Part shown: one piece after another, positions 55,419 to 64,000 of the stretch | Layout: each line of letters starts with the position of its first letter | Position numbering within the stretch: position 1 is the first letter of the stretch | From: Aquila chrysaetos chrysaetos | Lineage: Eukaryota > Chordata > Aves > Accipitriformes > Accipitridae | Assembly (NCBI RefSeq): GCF_900496995.4 | Contig: NW_024470327.1 | Coordinates: 62,001 to 126,000 of the forward strand | DNA length: 64,000 nt | Direction of reading: 5' to 3' | Notes under the pieces: model-generated | The model's input: only the letters and a program-made list of their open reading frames with translations | Databases searched by the model: none | Told to the model about the DNA's origin: nothing | Position numbers and translations under genes: made by a program

Positions 55419-57392
55419 ATGGCATCCATCGGAACAATTATTAAGGTATTAAAGGTGGTAGGCAGGGATGTGGACTGTGGAGTGCATACGGCTCCAGTCA
55501 CGAGTCTCATCCAGTGGATGATACAACGGTGCTTCATAGTAAAGCCAGGAGAGATATTTGACACGTCGTGGCTGCGGGCTGTGCGCGAGGAGTTGGTGGA
55601 GGAGTGTTTGAGTGGAAAGAAAGGAGCTGCGGATAAGCTCGCAGCTCTTGGTTCAGTGTTGACCGTATTGAGGAAGGGGAGAGAGGCAAAGGCGGTTTGG
55701 ATGGCGGCTACAGCGGTGTTGCGCGGAGAGGCGAGTAGAGAGGTGCTTGATTTGTTAGAGGTACAGGCTGACAAAGAGAGTAAAGGTGTTACTGGAGTCG
55801 GAGGTGAGGAGATGTTGGGAAAACAAGTAGAGAGACTGGAAAGAGCGGAGGATGCTCTGGACGCCTTGGCGTTTCCAGTCTCTCGCGGGCAACCAGAGGA
55901 TTCTTTTTTTTGGCTATCCACCCCTTCCCCCGCCAGGATTGTTTTCACATGAGGCAGAGGAGCCCTCTAAGTATGTCCCGCCAGCGAATAGTACGACCAC
56001 AGGTCCTAGTGCACCTCCGGTGTCTATGAGGCAGGTAGATTCGGATGAAAAAGAATTTTGCATTAGAAAGAAATTGCAAGCAGAAGCAGTTCCTTTGCCG
56101 GACTCGGATGAGGAGAGTCCACCGAATGCAAAACAGAATCAGATCACTGACGTAAGGAGGTTTTGACGAAATTTAAAAATTTAGTGGCGACTATTGAACA
56201 GACAGTACAGCATGCTCAAAGCGTTGTAGATCATGCGGCACAACCTCCGGTGTTTACGGATTGGAAGTTAATAGCAAAAAACTGTGTTCTAGAGGGTGTG
56301 GATTTCAAACCTTCAGATGAAGGGGGAGTATTAGCGTGTCCATTGTTAATCACTCAAGGTGGACCTAGAAGGCAACCATTAGATTACAAATTAGTAAAGG
56401 AATGGGAGATGAGCTGTAGAGATGATGGATTGAATGGCCCAAGGACGCGAGCTCTGTTAGATGTGATTTATGCTCAGCCGTTACTGCCCTTTGATTCGAG
56501 ACAGCTGGCGCGTGCAGCACTTACGGCACCTTTGATGTGCCTCTGGGAGCAGGCGTTTAAAGAGGAAGCAGAAGCGGTTGTTTTGGACGCTCTTACTCCA
56601 GGACACGATTTGGTAGGGGTCTCTATGGCGCAGTTAACGGGGACCGGAGATCATGCATCCCCTCAAAATCAGGCCCGTTTGCGAGGTCGGGTGATAACAG
56701 CTTCTTCAAAGTGTGCTAGAAATGCATTTATGAAGGTCAGTAAGTTTGAAAAGAAGAGAGTCCCATATACAAAGGTTATTCAGAGACTTAATGAACCATA
56801 TCAGGATTTCTTAGAGCGTTTGCAAAAGGCGGTGGAGGTAGCAGACATACCGGACAAGGTTAAGCCAGTTCTTGCGAAAGAATTAGCTCGTACACAAGCA
56901 AATGACCAGACAAGGCAAATTTTATCGCAATTGCCAGCAAAAGCTTCAGTAGCAGATATGATTAAACGGGTGTTAGAAGCAGAAGCTCAAACCGCAGCGG
57001 CACCTGTGGTTGCAGCAGTTACAGCTGTACTTCGCAATCGCACAAATAACAACCGGAGGAAAAACATCTGTTTTGGTTGTGGGGGAAGCGGTCACATTAG
57101 AAGCCAGTGTCCTTCAGTGTCTAGAGCCAATCTGGGCAGGACACCAAATTCAGACCAACAAAGGAGTTGTTTCCGCTGTGGGAACTTAGGGCATCTTGCA
57201 AAGCAATGTCGCATGACACGGGCCGGGGAACATGAAGGAAACTACAGGGGCGGTCCCAGCACGGCGTGGGCGGGGCTGCCGGAGAACAATCCGTCCTATC
57301 AAGCATATCCCGTAGAATGCCGAGAATCACCGACGATTGGACAGCAAAAGGACGAGCTCCTGCCCTGGAAGATCACAACCGACGGCCTTTAA
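55419..57392 (+). pseudogene. gag: Betaretroviral-type gag, two frameshifts
   Basis: The structural polyprotein starts at ATG 55419 (MASIGTIIKVLKVVG). The frame is lost near the T8 run at about 55903-55911, continues one frame over through a Pro-rich stretch containing PPLPPPGLF and a PSAPP motif, and returns to the original frame near 56160. The capsid part is continuous (about 56163-57000). Nucleocapsid has two zinc fingers, CFGCGGSGHIRSQC and CFRCGNLGHLAKQC. It overlaps pro at the end, consistent with -1 frameshifting in the live ancestor. The return near 56160 could be a small indel. Confidence 0.85.
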
Positions 57393-57934
57393 GAACAACC
57401 ACAGGGGTTTGGGTGGGCCAACCCACAACGATAACTTTGAAGGGAGGAGGATCAGGAGAGAATGTGGGTGGCATTCTCGTGGGCAATGGGGCTCATAAAT
57501 GGGGGGTTGATATTATTCCGGGAATGTACAATGAAACAAATGACACGATACAAGCCACTATAGTTCCCCTCACTGAAATACCAATGTATATTCCAGAAGA
57601 TACTTTTATGGCTCATTTAGTATTGGATATGTCAACATGTGCTATGATTGGATGTCTTTTACAACCAGTGGGCGAACAATGGGGACAGAGCATTCAAATT
57701 CGAGCCCTTTTAGACTCTGGGGCTGATGTCACTGGGATTCCCCAAGAAATTTGGCCCAAAATATGGCCCGTGGAAGAGATTAGTGTCTCCGTGACTGGGG
57801 TTGGTGGCAGTCAAGGTACCCGAAAAAGTATTTTACCCATCCAAATTCAAATATTGGGAGATAGTGATCATCACCCGTCAACTGTGATCAGACCATTTGT
57901 GTTAAAAGGGCTTCCTTTACCTCTGTTGGGATGA
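57266..57934 (+). pseudogene. pro: Betaretroviral-type pro (possible dUTPase-like part, then protease)
   Basis: This frame is -1 to gag. Its first part has a segment (WGVDIIPGMYNETND, then AHLVLDM) that I read as a possible degenerate dUTPase-like domain, which many betaretroviruses encode at this place. The aspartic protease follows with active site ALLDSGADVTGIP, and a flap-type Gly-rich stretch. A TGA at 57932-57934 stands directly after PLPLLG where related proteases continue with a basic residue, consistent with CGA-to-TGA decay. Confidence 0.78.
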
Positions 57935-58038
57935 GATGCTATGCAAGGTCTATCTCTTCGCATAGTTTCTGATCCACAATTGAACACTGATCCCCATTTT
58001 TCGTAGGGGCCGCTGGCCAATTCCCGCCAGCCATAGCC

Positions 58039-60575
58039 ATGAATTGGAAGACCCAACAGCCGGTGTGGGTTGACCAGTGGCCCCTTCCTCAGGAAAAATT
58101 GTCTCAGTTACAGATATTAGTACAACGAGAAGTAGAAAAAGGACATTTAGTCCCAACCACCAGTCCATGGAATTGCCCTGTGTTTGTCATCCAAAAGAAG
58201 TCAGGTGCCTGGCGTCTTTTGCATGATCTTAGGGCAGTCAATGCTGTTCTTGAAGACATGGGACCATTGCAACCAGGCCTGCCCTGGCCGTCCATGTTAC
58301 CCCAAGACTGGCCAGTTGCTGTAACTGACATAAAAGATTGTTTCTTTTCTATTCCACTCCATCCGGACGATCAACCCAGATGTGCAATGACGATCCCGAC
58401 GATCAACAATCAAGAACCAGTACAGCGCTATCATTGGACGGTGTTACCACAGGGGATGAAAAATTCCCCAACTCTGTGTCAGTGGTTTGTTTCTCGCGCG
58501 TTGCGTCAGTTTCGAGATACACATCAAAATTGGGTTCTCTATCATTATATGGATGATATTTTGCTATGCGGGGAGGGAGACATTAACACAACCTTAAAAC
58601 ACTTGGTTCAAACTCTTAAGGAGCATGGTCTAGAAGTAGCACCTGAAAAAGTACAAACGACTGTTCCAGTGAAATATTTGGGAACACTCATTCAGAAACG
58701 AGCAGTCCAGGCTCAAAAACTACAAATTGAACACCAAGTGTCAACCTTACACGACCTACAGGTGTTGGTTGGTAACCTACAGTGGTTAAGACAGTTCATT
58801 CCCATAACACACAAGGAGTTACAACCCTTGTTAGCAGATTTAGCAGGAACCCCAGATGCCGCAGCTCCTCGCACATTGACAGACACACAAAAGGCTGTGT
58901 TACAACAGATAACTACTAAACTAGCTCACAAGAGTCTCAGCCGTTATACCCCAGAAATCCCATTAGAATTGCATATAACTATGCAACGAGAAGGAGCAAA
59001 CGGACTAATATATCAATTCATTGATTCACGGGTATGTCCTTTGTTATGGCTGTATACCAGTTATCCCAAACAAGCTGCACCACAAGTTTTAGTAGCATTG
59101 GCAGATGCAATCTCTCGAGGACGACAACAAACGCAGCAGTTATCAGGAAGAGATCCTAAATTGATTTCAACATCTGTTAGTCCCCGTAATTTTGAACAGT
59201 TACTAATGTTTGATATGTGTTTACAAGTGGCCTTAGCAGATTTTATGGGGCAAATTATCCCGGCTAGGGGTGACCCTCTCATTGAGAGTCTATTATCATC
59301 AACCTTCAAACCACAAACACCCATTTCAGAGAAACCCCTCCAAGGCCTCACTGTGTTTACAGATGCCTCCGGAACGACTCAACAGGCAGCTATAGCCTGG
59401 TTTTTGGACAATCAATGGCATACCAGAGCTTGGAAAAGCCAAGGATCTGTACAAATTTTAGAATTACATGCTGTGTTAACTGCTTTAATGACTTGGCCTA
59501 CCATCCCTCTAAATATTGTAACAGATAGCGAATATGTGTATAACTTAACACAACGATGTAAACAAAGTTTGCCGGGGGGGGACTGGACCTGCTTGGGAAC
59601 TTTTGTCAATAGTAGAGAAAAGACAAGAACTTGTATTTTTTGCACATATTAACAGTCACACACAAATACCGGGTGCTTTGACGGGGGGAAATGCTCATGC
59701 AGACAAAGCGGCAGGAACCCTCATTCAGACAGTAGTATCCCCATTTTACAACAAGCCAAACTTTCTCATGAATTTTTTCATCAAGGAGCTAAAGCACTAG
59801 CAAGACAATTCCGACTACCCCGTCTGATGCTCGAGCAGTGGGCGCTTCTTGTCCACACTGTCATCAAACTAACTCTTGGACATGGGGAATTAACCCCCGC
59901 GGTCTACTACCAAATCAAATTTGGCAAACAGACATCACAGTCTATGAACCTTTCAAACCCCGGAAGTATTTACACGTTACTATAGATACTTGCAGCAGCT
60001 ATATTTGCCCTACTGCCGAAACTAAAAGTAACGCCACAGCCACCATACGACATCTTTGTCACGCCGTCAGTGTCTCAGGGATTCCCCAAGAGATGAAAAC
60101 AGATAATGGCCCCAATTATGTTAGTTCTCGAGTTCGCGAATTTCTGAATAAGTGGGGCATCTCACATATAACCGGAATACCCTACAATTCTACAGGACAA
60201 GCAATCGTTGAACGAGCCCATCAAACCCTGAAGACGCAGTTAGACCGTCTTAGGGAGGGGGAGAAGGTACCTGTAAGCTGTCAAAATGAACTGTTAGCCA
60301 AGGCCTGTGTGGTAATAAATCATATGCCACAAGGCGACTCAGATCCATCTCAGCATCACACCGCGGCACAGCGACATTTTTCTACCGCATTGCTATCTGA
60401 CCGTACGCTGGGAGCACCAGTTCGGTATCGAGATCCAATCACGATGGAATGGCAAGGGCCGGTACCCATTTTACAATGGGGGTGAGGATACGCCTGTGTC
60501 CAAACAGACTCAGGACCCAGATGGGTACCGGCCAAATGGATCCGACCAGATGTACAAAGAACCAATAAGGATTAA
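58039..60575 (+). pseudogene. pol: Betaretroviral-type pol (RT, RNase H, integrase), frameshifted
   Basis: This frame is -1 to pro. Reverse transcriptase runs from about 58039 with LPQGM and active site YMDD. RNase H carries FTDASG, LELHAV and IVTDSEY. The frame breaks after a G8 run near 59573-59580, resumes with HINSHTQIPG and NAHADKAAG, then breaks again in the integrase zinc region (HEFFH in one frame, CPHCH in another). The catalytic core is open from 59838: WQTDITV, KTDNGPNY, IVERAHQTLK supply the D, D, E residues. A TGA at 60483-60485 falls before GYACV, and the end of the frame is at 60573-60575. Confidence 0.85.
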
Positions 60576-61296
60576 CAGCCTACAAAGTGATACCCCCAAA
60601 ACTGTGAGGAGGACTCTGTTCCAAAGGACAATTGAAAGCCTGGGCACCTACAGAAGGACAATTAATCAACGTGACACGTCGAGAAAAAGGAACTGTACAG
60701 GTAACGAAATTGGACAGCTCTTGTGACCCCAACGTCCATTTACCCACTGATTTTTTATACTTGACACTCTCATCAGTTACTCCAAGTAGGACCTTGGATA
60801 AACAGAATGCATATTCAAGCTTTAGCCTGTTTGGTTTTAAAACAAGGAAACGCCACTGCTCGAGCCATTGACGCATTAACAGCGCTTCAGGAAACGACAA
60901 CAAATCAATTACAAGCACTACTTTCACCCATAGATTTTCTACTGGCTCAATTTGAGGTACGATGCAAACAAAACAACACCCTTTTTCCAGAATTTTGTTG
61001 TTTAGGCTTTATAAACAACACCGAGACACTGAAAACCATCAGTCAACAAGCCGAGATCATTCGACAACTCCAAGATGCTGTAAAAAGTGATAGGGATTTC
61101 AGGTATTCCTGAGGATTGGTTTGGCTGGTTGAAAAAATGGGGTTTCTCCATCATTGGAAGTCTGTGTATTTTGGCCGTTGTCTGTATGATCATTCCTTGT
61201 GCTTTGGCGCTTTTGAACAGTATGTTAGATAGATTAGTTAAACAAACTATGTACACTTATGTATTATACTCACCTATTGCGAGCGAGACTGTTTAG
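60576..61296 (+). pseudogene. env: Env remnant (transmembrane part only)
   Basis: Only ~720 bases separate pol from the polypurine tract, far too few for a full env. Broken frames give a heptad-like helix region (about 60870-61110, with paired Cys in FCCLGF) and, in another frame, a membrane span (IIGSLCILAVVCMIIPCALA) with a short tail ending at 61294-61296. The surface subunit is missing, so this element could not make an envelope. Confidence 0.65.
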
Positions 61297-61304
61297 ATGA
61301 GCTT

Positions 61305-61316
61305 AGGGAGGGGGAA
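61305..61316 (+). promoter_or_regulatory. Polypurine tract of the betaretrovirus-like provirus
   Basis: AGGGAGGGGGAA lies two bases before the 3' LTR start (TGTGGGAG). Confidence 0.8.
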
Positions 61317-61317
61317 T

Positions 61318-61771
61318 TGTGGGAGAATTTGTGGGAGAAATTGTGGGAGGACGAAGGGAAACTGCACAAGGCACAACTGTTGTTGTAAGTTTACTAACTG
61401 CACAAAGGCACAATTATTATGAGCTTGCTGAAGAATGCACAAAAAGTAGAACAAGGTCGGGCGTACGTGACTGATAACAGGAGGGCGATGTGAGTGCAAG
61501 ACAGCATGCAGGTGGAGGAAACTATTGGCGTGATGAGAGGACTTTATCCAATTAGACTATTGTTTAAGCGCGTGAACGGCACATGTTAACCAATCAACAA
61601 ATGGCTTATGCGTGAGTAGACACTAGAAACATCTATAACCGAGTGTTGCGCACTTAATAAACCGAGAAATCGTTTGATCCACAGTATCTGTGTTAGTCCG
61701 TTTTCTCCCCAGGGCGACTCCCTGGCGATGTGTCGTTTTCCCTAGATTGTCGCAGCGGAGAAAGTGCGACA
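61318..61771 (+). repeat. 3' LTR of the betaretrovirus-like provirus
   Basis: 454-bp partner of the 5' LTR with the same ends and AATAAA at 61656-61661. It is followed by CAGGTG (61772-61777), the unaltered target duplicate. Confidence 0.92.
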
Positions 61772-63060
61772 CAGGTGCCATAAAATACCTGAATGCATTA
61801 CTGCCTTTAGTAAGCTAAATTATGGTAAGCAATTTGCAGTAGGCTGCTGTCAGCAATGTACAGTGCTACAAAAGAAAAGAGGGAGGGAGGCAGCATAGTT
61901 ATTTAGCCAGTAGCCAAGTAGACCTGTGAAGAAACGTGGGGTGTGCTGTGGCCTGATGAGCCTGGAGACTTTTGGCAGCCATCCCAGCTCGGTTCTGGTT
62001 CTGGCTGTGTGTTCTTCATAGGTTCCCTTCCTCTTTGCCGCCTTTGCGGCAGGGTGAGGAGGAGTGCCTCTTTGTGAAGACAGCGATCCCACTGAGTAGA
62101 TTTGTCATTTCAAATGGACACCTTTACCCCTGGAGTACAAGTCTCCTGTCACTCAGAAACAGCTTGTTATATGTAGATGTAGCATGGGACTCTTTCTTCC
62201 CCTTACAGCCTCGGCTAGCCTGTCATTTGTTTGTGTGTCCCAAGTGCTACAGTCGTCCATTAAAGCTGTTGAGGATATGGCTAATGAGGTCTGCCCAGTG
62301 GCTTGCCACAACAGGTGATGAAAATGTCAGGAGTAAGAATTGTTGGGTCCTGCTGGTGCGCAGGGAAGGGCACTGGTCTTCCAAGATGATGTGACATCCT
62401 CGTAAGAGGTTGTTGGTTGTTTTTTTTTCATTCTGAAGTGCTGCAAGTTATGCTCTTGGCTTTGTCATTCTGCTCTCATCTTGCAGATACTTGGTCCTTC
62501 TTTTGTCCTTCTCATTTGTACCTTTATGGAAAGCCCTTACATAGGCCAGTGATTTCTGAGCAGTGGGCTGTGTTCCTTAGCGCGGTGGCTGTTGGCGAGC
62601 TGTGTGCTCCCATGGGTGGGTTGCTGTCCTCCTCCTTGCCATGCAAGGGAGACGGAGCAGATGGGAGCCCTTGCTCTCTTGGTCTTACTGGATGTGTGTT
62701 TGGCAAGTGCGAACAGATGGTGACGAGTGCTTCGTTGAGAAGAAGCAAGAGTACCTCTTGGATTTCCTTAGCTAAACTCTCATCCGTTATTAAACAAAGA
62801 AAATGCTTCTGGAGAGTGGAAGCAATAAAATTGCCTGTTTAACCACCTTAAAACCAAAATGAAGCCAAAACCCCCAAACTGTTCACTTTCATCTGCTTTT
62901 CTGAGGTTTTTCTCTAAGTGATTTAATCAAAAAAATAATCAGATGCAGCATGCAGCAAGGTAGAACTTTCCTTGCTAATCCAAGAGGTTATTAGCATTTA
63001 AGAAAAATGCATGCTTGTGAATGGTTTTGCTGTGTTCTCACATACTCTCTTTGAGCAGGC

Positions 63061-63770
63061 ATGTGGGCATGTCCGTACACACACGTGTGTGCACTGGGCT
63101 GGAGCGCACGTGCCGGTGGTGATGTCAGGCACGTGGCTGTGCTGGACACCGCACACGTGTCCACATGCATGTTCACATGCACGTGGCTTCAGGAGCTGAC
63201 GCTGACATGTGTGTAGGGGTAGGTACAGACCTGCACGTGCAGGGTCACGTGTGCACACACATGTACACCAGGCTGCATGTGCACACACACGTACTGCAGG
63301 CTCTGACATGGTGCCACGCACACATGTGTACACACGTGTAAATGACAGACATTACAGCATGCACACAGGTGTCCTTGTGCCTGTGTACACCTCGGGGCGC
63401 ACACGTGTGTTACAACATGCATTATGACATGCATAGGGGCATACTCATGCCTGTGTGCACATGCCAGGGTGTACACACATGTAAATGGGCATTACAACAT
63501 GTATACATTGTGCCTGTGCACGTCAGGGTGTACATGCGTGTTAGAACAGGCGTTACAACACACAGAGGGGTGTACTTGTGCCCATGTGCACGTGTTAGGC
63601 TGCACACACGTTACGGCAGGCATGCAGGTGTCCCTGTGCCTGTATGCACGTCAGGGTGTGCACATGTATAAACAGACATTACAACACACACGGCTGTACC
63701 TGTGCCTGCGTACACAGGTATTACAACACGCGCACGGGTGTACTTGTGCCCTGTACACCTTGGAGCAGTT
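63061..63770. repeat. CA/TG-rich VNTR, third copy
   Basis: Direct counterpart of 28340-29075, with fewer units in the middle. It joins A 23496-like sequence at its left edge. Confidence 0.85.
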
Positions 63771-64000
63771 CATGAAGGACTGGGTCCCGTGGGAGGGACC
63801 ACATGCTGGAGTAGGGGAAGAGCGTGAGGAGACAGGAGTGGCAGAGACAAAGCGTTAGGAACCGACCGCAACCCCCCTTCCCCATTCCCCTGTGCTGCTT
63901 CTGGGGAGAAGGTGGAAGAGTTGGGAGAACTGGCTGCAGGATGAACTCCGCCAGCTCGTTGGACCGGGGGAGCCTGCAGGCAACTCCTGCTCAGTACCAG

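Larger units (their letters stand above)
54865..61771 (+). mobile_element. Betaretrovirus-like (class II) endogenous provirus
   Basis: This is a 6.9-kb element with paired LTRs, primer site, gag, pro, pol, a short env remnant and a polypurine tract. Gag, pro and pol lie in three frames, each -1 to the one before, the betaretroviral arrangement. Gag ends in two CCHC fingers and RT has YMDD, both class II features. Flanks are CACTTG (54859-54864) and CAGGTG (61772-61777). Copy A holds the single empty site CAGGTG, so this is a 6-bp target duplication with two later changes on the left. Stops and frameshifts in every gene make it defective. Confidence 0.93.
53473..64000 (+). repeat. Amplified unit, copy C (direct), split by a provirus
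   Basis: 53473-54864 = A 20243-22214 without the A-specific LTR; 61772-63060 = A 22215-23496; 63061-64000 = A 28346-29345. It lacks A 23497-28345, joining at GAGCAGGC|ATGTGGGC (about 63060). It continues beyond the window. Confidence 0.85.

Overview
The window is nuclear DNA from a bird. The evidence is three CR1 LINE 3' ends with the ATTCTATG tail, several bird-type ERVL LTRs, a bird-order mitochondrial insert (COX1, tRNA-Ser, tRNA-Asp, COX2, tRNA-Lys, ATP8, ATP6), and broken vertebrate exons that I read as BBX, UBAP2 and FBXO24. It is very rich in endogenous retroviruses, ampliconic and gene-poor. One gene fragment (UBAP2) belongs to a family with a known avian W copy. A W-linked or otherwise heterochromatic ampliconic region is therefore my best guess, but the sequence alone does not prove it.

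Layout. 1-1242: a nearly undamaged nuclear mitochondrial insert. 1243-2398: a pyrimidine-rich tract, then a GC-rich promoter-like block with two ZNF143-type sites and a YY1 site. 2399-11513: a complete minus-strand gammaretrovirus-like provirus with 4-bp target duplications. 11518-20242: single-copy intron-like DNA with one open BBX exon (12887-13085), a 1.15-kb ERVL LTR and a CR1. 19.6-29.3 kb: first copy ('A') of an amplified unit, interrupted by an ERVL LTR (21102-21685) and holding three families of tandem repeats. 29.8-33.1 kb, minus strand: an intact-looking eight-exon gene for a single-pass membrane protein that I do not recognise. 33.8-39.2 kb: CR1, retroviral gag debris and two solo LTRs. 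40.5-41.5 kb: a 5' piece of an FBXO24-like gene. 42.0-45.7 kb: a retroviral env fragment, a UBAP2-like exon and an unidentified open exon. 46.1-52.6 kb: an inverted copy ('B') of the amplified unit, with a frameshifted BBX exon and a 500-N gap. 53.5-64.0 kb: a direct copy ('C') of the unit, interrupted by a complete betaretrovirus-like provirus (54865-61771).

How the parts relate. Copies B and C face each other as a large imperfect palindrome, and A repeats C in the same orientation about 33 kb away. The mobile elements date the copies: copy C keeps the empty site of the LTR present in A, and copy A keeps the empty site of the provirus present in C. So the duplications came before both insertions. 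Protein-coding capacity is decaying: BBX, UBAP2 and FBXO24 are fragments, and both proviruses carry stops that look like CGA-to-TGA changes. The eight-exon membrane-protein gene is the exception. All its splice sites, phases and reading frames agree.
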